A stretch of 16,547 nt of DNA from assembly GCA_012960835.1 (NCBI GenBank), contig DUAL01000199.1, positions 1 to 16,547 on the forward strand. Reading direction: 5' to 3'. The notes beneath the pieces are model-generated. The model saw only the letters and a list, made by a program, of their open reading frames with translations. It did no database searches and had not been told where the DNA came from. Shown here in pieces: positions 8,180-15,593 of this stretch; the first letter of the stretch is position 1, and every line of letters starts with the position of its first letter. The position numbers and the translations under genes are program-made. Source of the DNA: Flavobacteriales bacterium (GTDB lineage: Bacteria > Bacteroidota > Bacteroidia > Flavobacteriales > BACL11).

Positions 8180-9439
8180 ATGGCAGTAGATGTTCTTTTA
8201 GGACTACAATGGGGAGATGAAGGAAAAGGAAAAATTGTAGATGTCCTCACTACAAATTATGATATTATCGCACGCTTTCAAGGAGGACCAAATGCAGGAC
8301 ACACCCTAGAATTTGATGGAATAAAACATGTATTACACACTATCCCTTCAGGTATTTTTCATAAAGGAGCAATAAACATTATCGGAAATGGAGTAGTGAT
8401 TGACCCCATTATTTTTGAAAACGAAATAAAGGAGATTGATAAATTGGATGTAGAAATGTCTGAGCTTTTGATATCGAAAAAAGCACACCTAATTTTGCCA
8501 ACCCATAAGCTTTTGGATGCTGCAAGCGAGAAGGCAAAAGGAAAAAATAAAATTGGCTCTACTCTTAAAGGAATAGGACCGACTTATATGGATAAAACTG
8601 GAAGAAACGGACTTAGAGTTGGCGATATTTCGGCAAGCAATTTTAAAGAAAGATACGAAAAGCTAAAACGCAAGCACATCCAAATTCTTAACTTTTACGA
8701 TTTTGAATATGATTTAAGCGAGCTAGAATCAAAATGGTTTGCATCTTTGGATACAATCAGAAAATTTGAGCATATTGAGAGTGAACACTATTTGCATAAT
8801 GCCATAAAAGAAGGAAAAAATATTTTGGCAGAAGGAGCGCAAGGCACCTTATTAGATATCGATTTTGGCTCTTATCCCTTTGTTACTTCTTCCAATACCA
8901 TAGCGGCTGGTGCTTGCACTGGTTTGGGAATTGCTCCAAATAAAATGGAGGATGTTTTCGGAATTTTCAAGGCATACTGCACAAGAGTTGGAAGTGGCCC
9001 CTTCCCTACCGAACTTTTTGATGAAGCGGGGGCACATATGGGGAAAGTGGGAAATGAATTTGGTGCTACAACAGGCCGAGCAAGAAGGTGTGGTTGGATA
9101 GATTTACCGGCTCTGAAATACGCAATTAATATAAATGGCGTTACTAAACTCATGATGATGAAAGGAGATGTACTTTCTGGGATTGATAAGATAAAAGTTT
9201 GTACCCATTATAATTTTAATGGACAGAAAATTGATTATTTACCCTTTGAAGCCAATGATGGACTCACACCTATTTTTCAGGAATTGGAAGGATGGAAAGA
9301 AGACTTGATGAAGTTGGAAAAACTGGAAGATGCTCCACAATCTTTCCATGATTACATCTCTTATTTGGAGAGGGAATTAGAAACGCCAATTACTATTGTA
9401 TCGGTGGGACCTGACAGAAAACAAACTTTTTTCAAATAG
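8180..9439 (+). CDS. purA: Adenylosuccinate synthetase
   Basis: A 419-residue cytoplasmic enzyme that joins IMP and aspartate using GTP, the first committed step to AMP. The N-terminus holds the phosphate-binding loop WGDEGKGK (11-18) with the catalytic Asp13, and GGPNAGHT (35-42) with His41; both catalytic residues sit at the same numbers as in E. coli PurA. Further on are GSTLKGIGPTY, the IMP-loop region EGAQGTLLDIDFGSYPFVTS, the GRARRCGWID stretch, and a C-terminal base-recognition part ending SVGPDRKQ. The length is normal. The frame is open back to 8138, but the ATG at 8180 fits the family start and follows the Fur-family stop by two bases. The stop TAG is directly followed, in the same frame, by the start of the OstA-like gene. 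In E. coli PurA is inhibited by ppGpp, the product of the nearby rel gene. Confidence 0.97.
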   Translation: MAVDVLLGLQWGDEGKGKIVDVLTTNYDIIARFQGGPNAGHTLEFDGIKHVLHTIPSGIFHKGAINIIGNGVVIDPIIFENEIKEIDKLDVEMSELLISKKAHLILPTHKLLDAASEKAKGKNKIGSTLKGIGPTYMDKTGRNGLRVGDISASNFKERYEKLKRKHIQILNFYDFEYDLSELESKWFASLDTIRKFEHIESEHYLHNAIKEGKNILAEGAQGTLLDIDFGSYPFVTSSNTIAAGACTGLGIAPNKMEDVFGIFKAYCTRVGSGPFPTELFDEAGAHMGKVGNEFGATTGRARRCGWIDLPALKYAININGVTKLMMMKGDVLSGIDKIKVCTHYNFNGQKIDYLPFEANDGLTPIFQELEGWKEDLMKLEKLEDAPQSFHDYISYLERELETPITIVSVGPDRKQTFFK

Positions 9440-10927
9440 TTGAAAAAAATCCTTTTTATACTGCCACTTTTTTTGTGCAGTTTTTTCATAACTAATGCAC
9501 AAAAGCAAATTGAGATTATTCATGCGGATAATTTTATTTTCAATAACAACAAACATCCAGATTACGGAAAATTAGTTGGGAATGTATCTTTCAAACATGA
9601 AGGAGCAATAATGCAATGCGATAGTGCTTATCAGTATAAAAACAATAAAATGGATGCCTTTGGGCATATCAAAATAAACCAAGGAGACACCCTTAAATTA
9701 TACGGAAAACAACTTTTTTATGATGGAAATATTAGCAAAGCCATCATTAAGCATAATGTAAAATTGGTAGACAAACACATGCGACTTACTACCGAGCAGA
9801 TCTATTATGATTTAGCGAAAGACATAGCCTATTATCCAACAAAAGGAAAAATAAAAGATGGAAATAACAATTTAGTTTCAGACAAAGGAAGTTATCATTC
9901 CAAAACCCATTTGTTTTATTTTAAGGGGAATGTAGAGGTGATTAACAAAGATTACATCATGAGAACCGACACCATGTTGTACAACTCTAAAACGAAAGTT
10001 AGTTTCTTTCAAGGGCCGACAACCATCACATCAGAGGAGAATATAATTTATTGTGAAAATGGCTGGTACAATACAGAAAGTAATATTTCTCAGTTTCAGA
10101 AAAATGCAAGCATCACACATCAGGATTTTATTTTAAAAGGAGATAGTATTTTTTATGATAGAAATAAGGGTTACGGAAAAGCCATCCGTAATATCAACCT
10201 AATTGATACAGTTAATAATTTATTTATTAGTGGTGATTTGGGCAAGTATTTTGAAAAAACAGAAAATGCCATGGTTACCCAAAATGCCCTTTTGAATTTA
10301 ATAGCTGAACAAGACACTCTCTTTGTGCATGCCGATACCTTAAAAAGCACAAAAACAGAAAACAAAAGAGAGATAACTGCCTACAATAATGTAAAGTGCT
10401 ACAAAACCGATATGCAAGCCAAATGTGATTCTCTTTCCTATAATTTACAGGACTCTACCATTGAACTTTTCAAAAACCCCATAATTTGGAGCGATAAGTT
10501 TCAAATTACTGCCGATAGCATTCGCCTTTTGGTAAGTGGCGGAAAAATAAAAAGAATGTTTTTACAGCAAAACCCAATGATAATTTCCAAAGAAGATTCC
10601 CTGCATTACAACCAGATAAAAGGAAAAATAATGACTGGATTTTTTAAGGAAAATAAATTACACAAAATAGTGGTTATTGGAAATGGGCAAACCATCTTTT
10701 TGGCACAAAACGACAATAAAGAAAACATTGGCATTAACACAACTGATTGCTCGGACATTACCCTCTTTTTTAAGGAAAATGAATTGGATGGCATTACTTT
10801 CCATACTAAACCAGCCGCCATTATGCACCCCATGGAAAAAATAGCTGAAAAAGAAAAATTCCTAAAAGGATTTTTATGGAGAGGAAATGAACAGCCAAAA
10901 AGTAAAGCGGATATTTTTATTGAATAA
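9440..10927 (+). CDS. OstA/LptA-like periplasmic protein (probable lipopolysaccharide transport)
   Basis: A 495-residue exported protein. Residues 1-20 form a signal peptide (two lysines, hydrophobic core, cleavage after ANA). The mature part is a long series of short beta-strands with repeating patterns of the type 'GNVxFKHEG', 'MxCDSAxY', 'LYGKQLFYD' and 'LKGDSIFYD', spaced about 25-45 residues apart. This matches the OstA/LptA beta-jellyroll fold that shuttles lipopolysaccharide across the periplasm; the Bacteroidota versions are longer than the roughly 185-residue E. coli LptA. No beta-barrel like that of LptD is evident. The start is TTG at 9440, directly after the purA TAG and in the same frame. 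It is the only start giving the signal peptide, since the next in-frame ATG is codon 58. Translation is probably coupled to purA. The last 11 bases overlap the convergent OmpA-family gene. The exact role in LPS export is inferred from the family. Confidence 0.8.
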   Translation: MKKILFILPLFLCSFFITNAQKQIEIIHADNFIFNNNKHPDYGKLVGNVSFKHEGAIMQCDSAYQYKNNKMDAFGHIKINQGDTLKLYGKQLFYDGNISKAIIKHNVKLVDKHMRLTTEQIYYDLAKDIAYYPTKGKIKDGNNNLVSDKGSYHSKTHLFYFKGNVEVINKDYIMRTDTMLYNSKTKVSFFQGPTTITSEENIIYCENGWYNTESNISQFQKNASITHQDFILKGDSIFYDRNKGYGKAIRNINLIDTVNNLFISGDLGKYFEKTENAMVTQNALLNLIAEQDTLFVHADTLKSTKTENKREITAYNNVKCYKTDMQAKCDSLSYNLQDSTIELFKNPIIWSDKFQITADSIRLLVSGGKIKRMFLQQNPMIISKEDSLHYNQIKGKIMTGFFKENKLHKIVVIGNGQTIFLAQNDNKENIGINTTDCSDITLFFKENELDGITFHTKPAAIMHPMEKIAEKEKFLKGFLWRGNEQPKSKADIFIE

Positions 10928-12545
10928 TCTTAAAAGAAGTCCTTCTATTCACTTTTCTTCCTTTTTCAGTTTCGTTTGGCACAAGAGGTTTTTGTTCGCC
11001 AAAACCTTTGTAGCTTAAACGATTTTCAGTAATGTTGTTTTGTGTAAGGTAATTATATACCGCAATAGCTCTATTTTCTGATAGAATTTGATTTTCTTTT
11101 TCTTCCCCCACATTATCGGTATGTCCTTCAATTTGTATTTTAATTTGCGGGTTTTTCTTTAAATAAGTAATAAGTGAGTTTAGTTCTATAAAAGAGTTTT
11201 CATTAAGCGTAAAAGAATTATGTGAAAATTGTACATTTCTTAGGATGACCTCCTCTCCTTGTTTTTGGGTGATTATTTCTAATTCCAAATCCGAAATTTC
11301 ATTGGCTTGTTTTTCTTTTGGCAAGTCAAACCAAAAAATATCTTCCAATCCATAGCCACCTTTATCAGATGCATAATAAGCTGTTTTTCCATTAGTTCCA
11401 ACAATTAACGAATTCTCTACTTTATGTGTGTTGATGGGGTATCCCATATTTTCTGGTGTATCCCAATCTTGACTTACATCCCTCCTTCTACTTACAAACA
11501 AATCAAAACCACCCAAACCAATATGTCCATCAGAAGCAAAGTAAAGCGTGAGGTTATCGGCATGCAAAAAAGGCGACATTTCGTTGTATTCTGTGTTGAT
11601 AATTGGGCCAGCATTAAATGGTTTTCCAAATCCATTTTCTCCTATTTCAGAAATCCAAATATCCTTTGCTCCATATCCTCCCGGGCGATTGCTTACAAAA
11701 TACAAATACTTCCCATCAGGAGAAAAACAACCTTGCGTATCCCAACTTTTACTATTTATGCTTTCCAGATTAAACGCTTTCTCTTTTTCGGAAAGTTGGA
11801 GATACAAATCGCAACTTCCTTTGCTGTCCGCCCTGTTGCAAGCGGTAAAAACCAAAAACCTTCCATCAGCCGAAATAGAAATTGCACCCTCATTAAAAGG
11901 GCTGTTGATGCTACTCATCTTTTTTACTTTCTGCCAATTATTACTCTCATCCTTCTGGGAATAGAAGAAATCTTCTTGCAAATCTATTTTTCCTTTTACT
12001 TTTCTTGTAATCACAAATTGCTTGCCATCAGCTGAGATAAAAGGTAAATATTCTGCCATCTCAGAGTTGATATTCTCGCCCATATTTTCAGGGCTAAAAG
12101 CAACAGGATTTTGCATGGCTGAAATTGCAAACATACAATCCTGAATATGCTTGATGGCTTTTTTGTAAAAGGCGGCTTCTTTACTTTGGAAAGCTACAAA
12201 TTTCTTAAAATGATACATTGCATCTGGGTACATTCCATTTTCAAAATATAACTCTCCTATTTTTTTCCACCATAATTGGTCAGTAGGATTTTTATGCTCA
12301 AATCCTAAATAGTAATTCTCAACAGCTGATTCAATATCCCCTTCTTCTTCATAAATTTTACCAAGTAATTGATAAGGTTTTTCCCAATCTACATTTTTCT
12401 GGATACACTTTTCAATGTTTTTTTTTGCTTTCTCTACCTCTCCTTTATTGAAATAAGAAACGGCTTTATCGTAAGAGGTATAATCCTTTTTCTGAGAGAA
12501 AACAAGAGTTGGGATTATTAGTAATAGGAAAAGTATTTTTCGCAT
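10917..12545 (-). CDS. TPR-PD40 propeller-OmpA envelope protein, PorE-like
   Basis: A 542-residue exported protein. A signal peptide (1-17, cleavage after VFS) is followed by TPR-like helices (about 22-140), then WD40-like PD40 beta-propeller repeats (about 165-405; for example ISADGKQFVI, ISADGRFLVF, FSPDGKYLYFVSNRPGG, YYASDKGGYG) and a C-terminal OmpA domain (about 432-542). The OmpA part keeps the peptidoglycan-binding pair Asp477 in GHTDN and Arg492 in SENRA, plus the terminal GRKVNRR. This order resembles PorE, the type IX secretion component thought to tie the machine to peptidoglycan. However, the carboxypeptidase-regulatory-like segment that PorE carries between propeller and OmpA is missing here; only about 25 linker residues are present. 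It is the last gene of the ffh-folD-queE group, starting one base after the queE stop. A general OmpA-family envelope protein is the alternative. Confidence 0.88.
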   Translation of the reverse strand: MRKILFLLLIIPTLVFSQKKDYTSYDKAVSYFNKGEVEKAKKNIEKCIQKNVDWEKPYQLLGKIYEEEGDIESAVENYYLGFEHKNPTDQLWWKKIGELYFENGMYPDAMYHFKKFVAFQSKEAAFYKKAIKHIQDCMFAISAMQNPVAFSPENMGENINSEMAEYLPFISADGKQFVITRKVKGKIDLQEDFFYSQKDESNNWQKVKKMSSINSPFNEGAISISADGRFLVFTACNRADSKGSCDLYLQLSEKEKAFNLESINSKSWDTQGCFSPDGKYLYFVSNRPGGYGAKDIWISEIGENGFGKPFNAGPIINTEYNEMSPFLHADNLTLYFASDGHIGLGGFDLFVSRRRDVSQDWDTPENMGYPINTHKVENSLIVGTNGKTAYYASDKGGYGLEDIFWFDLPKEKQANEISDLELEIITQKQGEEVILRNVQFSHNSFTLNENSFIELNSLITYLKKNPQIKIQIEGHTDNVGEEKENQILSENRAIAVYNYLTQNNITENRLSYKGFGEQKPLVPNETEKGRKVNRRTSFKIIQ

Positions 12546-12546
12546 T

Positions 12547-13179
12547 TTACGGAAGATTCATGTATTTATGGCTTTGCAAGGAAACCTGCCAATCTATATT
12601 TTCCATAACAAAATCTGTAATCAGAGGCAGCACTTCATCTCTTTTGCTCCATTCGGGCTGCAAATACAATTTGCAAGAGGGAGAAACAAATTGTTTCTGC
12701 TGCTCAGCCCATTTCAAATCATGTTTGTTTTGCACAATTATCTTTAACTCATTTACCAATGGTTTTATTTCATCAAGGGGTTTCTGATTCTTTTTGGGCG
12801 AAAGACAAATCCAATCAAAACTTCCACTCATTGGATAAGCCCCAGAAGTTTCCAAATGCACTTGCAATCCTTTCTTTTTTAAGGATTTTGTTAAAAAATT
12901 CATATTCCACATCAATGGCTCTCCTCCTGTAATTACTACCGTATTTATTTTTGTTTCATCAATCTGTTTTACAATATCCTCTGCTTTAGTAAGCGGATGC
13001 AAATTGGCATCCCAACTTTCCTTTACATCACACCAATGACAACCCACATCACAACCGCCAATTCGTAAAAAATAAGCAGATTTTCCTGTATGAAAACCCT
13101 CCCCTTGAATGCTATAAAAAGCTTCCATTAAAGGTAAAAGTGTCCCTGCTTTTATTAGTAAATCCTCTGCAACATTCAT
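12547..13179 (-). CDS. queE: 7-carboxy-7-deazaguanine synthase
   Basis: A 210-residue radical-SAM enzyme that converts 6-carboxytetrahydropterin to 7-carboxy-7-deazaguanine, on the way to queuosine in tRNA. Near the N-terminus FYSIQGEGFHTG (21-32) is the family substrate-binding motif. The iron-sulfur cluster motif is C43-x3-C47-x2-C50, within GGCDVGCHWCD. TGGEP (84-88) contacts SAM, followed by HLETSGAY (108-115), SPKKN (127-131), LQPEW (173-177) and the terminal LQSHKY (201-206), all typical of QueE. The length is normal for the family. It sits between folD (5-base gap) and the OmpA-family gene (1-base gap). No other queuosine gene (queD, queC, queF) is in the window, so the rest of the pathway must lie elsewhere. 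Confidence 0.95.
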   Translation of the reverse strand: MNVAEDLLIKAGTLLPLMEAFYSIQGEGFHTGKSAYFLRIGGCDVGCHWCDVKESWDANLHPLTKAEDIVKQIDETKINTVVITGGEPLMWNMNFLTKSLKKKGLQVHLETSGAYPMSGSFDWICLSPKKNQKPLDEIKPLVNELKIIVQNKHDLKWAEQQKQFVSPSCKLYLQPEWSKRDEVLPLITDFVMENIDWQVSLQSHKYMNLP

Positions 13180-13184
13180 AAAAT

Positions 13185-14060
13185 TTAGGTTTTACTTTTT
13201 GCAGCAATGAGCGTATTTTTCAGAAGCATAGCAATGGTCATGGGACCAACGCCACCGGGAACGGGAGTAATAAAAGAGCATTTATCTTTCACTGACTCAA
13301 AAGCGACATCACCCAAAAGTTTCCAGCCACTTTTTGTTTTATCGGACTTTACTCTTGTAATGCCTACATCAATAATACAAACACCATCCTTTACCATATC
13401 TGCTGTAACAAATTCAGCTTTACCTAAGGCCACTATTAAGATGTCAGCAGTTTTTGTAATTTTTTTCAGATTTTGAGTCCTACTATGAGTTAAAGTTACC
13501 GTGCAATTCCCGGGATAACTTTTTTGTGCCATCAAAATACTCATGGGCAAACCCACAATATTACTTCTGCCTACAATTACGCAATGTTTCCCTACAGTTT
13601 CTACTTTATGCCGCTCCAATAGTTCTAAAATTCCAGCAGGAGTTGCTGGTAAAAATGTTGGCGAATTCAAGGTCATTCTGCCAATATTAGAAGGATGAAA
13701 ACCATCTACATCCTTTTTAGGAGAAATCGCTTCAGTTACCTTCATTTCATCAATATGTTTTGGCAATGGAAGCTGTACAATTAACCCATCTATATCCAAA
13801 TTATTATTGATTTTTTCAATTTCAGAAAGTAATTCCTCTTCTGAAACATCACTATCAAAACGCACCAAAGTAGAGTCAAAACCTACCCTTTCACAAGCTT
13901 TTACTTTAGCATTTACATAGGTTTCACTTGCTCCATCAGATCCTACTAAAATTGCAGCTAAATGCGGTTTTTTACCACCTTTAGCAACTAAAGTAGTCAC
14001 CTCAATTGCGATTTCTTCTTTTATATCATTAGCTGTTTTTTTTCCGTCAAGTAATTGCAT
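13185..14060 (-). CDS. folD: Bifunctional methylenetetrahydrofolate dehydrogenase / methenyltetrahydrofolate cyclohydrolase
   Basis: A 291-residue cytoplasmic enzyme that interconverts 5,10-methylene- and 10-formyl-tetrahydrofolate with NADP, supplying formyl groups for purine rings and initiator tRNA. The catalytic region has TYVNAKVKACERVG (47-60) with Tyr48 and the key Lys52, then GLIVQLPLP (92-100) and KDVDGFHPSNIGR (116-128). The nucleotide-binding half shows VGRSNIVGLP (163-172) and the C-terminal signature PVPGGVGPMT (266-275). The length is normal, with no missing key residue. It lies ten bases after ffh and five before queE in one tight minus-strand group. Functionally it follows GlyA, encoded on the other strand of this window. 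Confidence 0.97.
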   Translation of the reverse strand: MQLLDGKKTANDIKEEIAIEVTTLVAKGGKKPHLAAILVGSDGASETYVNAKVKACERVGFDSTLVRFDSDVSEEELLSEIEKINNNLDIDGLIVQLPLPKHIDEMKVTEAISPKKDVDGFHPSNIGRMTLNSPTFLPATPAGILELLERHKVETVGKHCVIVGRSNIVGLPMSILMAQKSYPGNCTVTLTHSRTQNLKKITKTADILIVALGKAEFVTADMVKDGVCIIDVGITRVKSDKTKSGWKLLGDVAFESVKDKCSFITPVPGGVGPMTIAMLLKNTLIAAKSKT

Positions 14061-14070
14061 AATTATAATA

Positions 14071-15414
14071 TCACATTTTAGGCATACCGCCTTTTCCTTG
14101 CATCATTTGCATCATTTGTTTTCCACCACCTCCTTGCATCATCTTCATCATTTTTCCCATTTGGCTGAATTGCTTAATCAATTGATTAACCTCAACTACA
14201 GTAGAACCGCTTCCCATTGCAATCCTCTTCTTTCTACTTCCATTTAAAAGTTTTGGATTTTTCCTTTCCTCTTTTGTCATAGAATAAATAATTGCTTCAA
14301 TTCCTTTAAACGCATCATCATCAATATCTACATCTTTCATGGCTTTTCCCATTCCAGGAATCATTCCAACCAAATCCTTCATATTACCCATCTTTTTAAC
14401 CTGTTGGATTTGTTTTAAAAAATCATCAAACCCAAATTTATTTTTTGCAATTTTTTTCTGCACTTTTCTTGCTTCATCCTCATCAAATTGTTGTTGAGCA
14501 CGTTCTACTAATGAAATAACATCTCCCATTCCAAGAATTCTACTTGCCATTCTATCTGGATGGAACACATCCAGACCATCCATTTTTTCGGAAGTTCCAA
14601 TAAATTTGATTGGTTTATCTACAACCGAGCGAATAGTAAGTGCCGCTCCACCTCTTGTATCCCCATCTAATTTGGTGAGCACTACTCCGTCATAATTTAA
14701 CTTATCGTTAAATGCTTTTGCAGTATTCACCGCATCTTGCCCTGTCATGGAATCTACCACGAACAAAATTTCATGAGGATTAGTAGCAGACTTAATTGCT
14801 GTTATCTCAGCCATCATTTTTTCATCAACAGCCAAACGACCAGCAGTATCCACAATTACAACATTATGCCCATTAGCTTTGGCATGCTTGATTGCATTTT
14901 TGGCAATTTCAACTGGGTTTTTACTTTTTCTATCTTGAAAAATAGCAACACCAACTTGTTCGGCTAACACCACAATTTGGTCAATGGCAGCAGGACGATA
15001 TACATCACAAGCCACTAAAAGTGGGCGTTTATTCTTTTTGCTTTTCAATAGTAACGCTAATTTACCTGCAAAGGTTGTTTTACCACTTCCTTGTAAACCG
15101 GCTATCAAAATTACAGCTGGCGAACCTTTCAAATTGATTTCTGAATGCTCACTTCCCATTAATTCCGCTAGCTCCTCTTGCATTATTTTGGTTAAGAGCT
15201 GCCCAGGATTAATTGCAGCAAGCACTTTTTGCCCCATTGCTTTTTCCTTAACCCTTGCTGTAAAAGATTTGGCCGTTTTAAAATCGACATCAGCAGAAAG
15301 AAGTGCCTTACGGATTTCTTTCATTGTTTGGGCTACATTAATTTCAGAGATACTCCCTTGCCCCTTTAATAATTTAAAAGCCTTATCTAATTTTTCTGAT
15401 AAATTTTCAAACAT
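14071..15414 (-). CDS. ffh: Signal recognition particle GTPase, SRP54 homologue
   Basis: A 447-residue protein that binds signal sequences on ribosomes, together with SRP RNA, and hands them to FtsY at the membrane. The N domain (1-95) starts MFENLSEKLD. The G domain has GLQGSGKTT (106-114), VACDVYRPAAIDQ (134-146), DTAGR (189-193) and TKLDGD (247-252). The M domain (about 305-447) carries the SRP-RNA-binding signature SRKKRIAMGSGS (393-404) followed by VVEVNQLIKQF. The C-terminus is a Met/Gly-rich tail, normal for the signal-sequence groove region. It is the first gene of the tight ffh-folD-queE-OmpA group, behind a TAnnTTTG element. Its role fits the several exported proteins encoded nearby, but Ffh is universal, so the location carries little functional meaning. 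Confidence 0.98.
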   Translation of the reverse strand: MFENLSEKLDKAFKLLKGQGSISEINVAQTMKEIRKALLSADVDFKTAKSFTARVKEKAMGQKVLAAINPGQLLTKIMQEELAELMGSEHSEINLKGSPAVILIAGLQGSGKTTFAGKLALLLKSKKNKRPLLVACDVYRPAAIDQIVVLAEQVGVAIFQDRKSKNPVEIAKNAIKHAKANGHNVVIVDTAGRLAVDEKMMAEITAIKSATNPHEILFVVDSMTGQDAVNTAKAFNDKLNYDGVVLTKLDGDTRGGAALTIRSVVDKPIKFIGTSEKMDGLDVFHPDRMASRILGMGDVISLVERAQQQFDEDEARKVQKKIAKNKFGFDDFLKQIQQVKKMGNMKDLVGMIPGMGKAMKDVDIDDDAFKGIEAIIYSMTKEERKNPKLLNGSRKKRIAMGSGSTVVEVNQLIKQFSQMGKMMKMMQGGGGKQMMQMMQGKGGMPKM

Positions 15415-15457
15415 ATTTATATTTCTTCTTTCAAGTTCTGATTTCTAATAGAGCCTA

Positions 15458-15465
15458 CAAAGATA
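15458..15465 (-). promoter_or_regulatory. Probable -7 element of the ffh promoter
   Basis: On the minus strand TATCTTTG matches TAnnTTTG, 43 bases before the ffh ATG. No TTG is found at 19 bases upstream (the position reads GCT), so the match rests on the -7 box alone. The expected transcription start is near 15451. It would separate the ffh operon from pheT, which lies 179 bases upstream. Confidence 0.45.
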
Positions 15466-15511
15466 AGAATTGTTGTTAGTTTATAGCTAGTAGAATTTAA
15501 GAATCAGAGCT

Positions 15512-15579
15512 AATAACTAAGCCGTCAGCAAGTCCGAGAAACAAAGCATCCCCTTTATTTAAAAAGTAAATTAGTTATT
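15512..15579. repeat. Nine-base inverted repeat in the pheT-ffh gap
   Basis: AATAACTAA (15512-15520) and TTAGTTATT (15571-15579) are exact reverse complements, 50 bases apart. The enclosed part (15521-15550) is clearly more GC-rich than the surrounding spacer. A second small inverted repeat, TAGCT (15484-15488) with AGCTA (15508-15512), lies beside it. In a pheT transcript the larger pair would form a stem just after the stop codon. There is no U-run as in a classical terminator. It may be a 3'-end structure, a degenerate repeat element or chance. Confidence 0.4.
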
Positions 15580-15593
15580 GAACAAAATAGTTG

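Noticed and set aside
11424..12035. 203-residue plus-strand open frame (with another at 11548-11964)
   Set aside because: Lies entirely antisense to the OmpA-family gene, whose domains are clear; no recognisable domain or start context.
14071..14200. Met/Gly-rich low-complexity end of ffh as a possible repeat expansion
   Set aside because: Met-rich M domains and short Met/Gly tails are normal for Ffh.
14984..15448. 154-residue plus-strand open frame
   Set aside because: Antisense to the N and G domains of ffh; no independent support.
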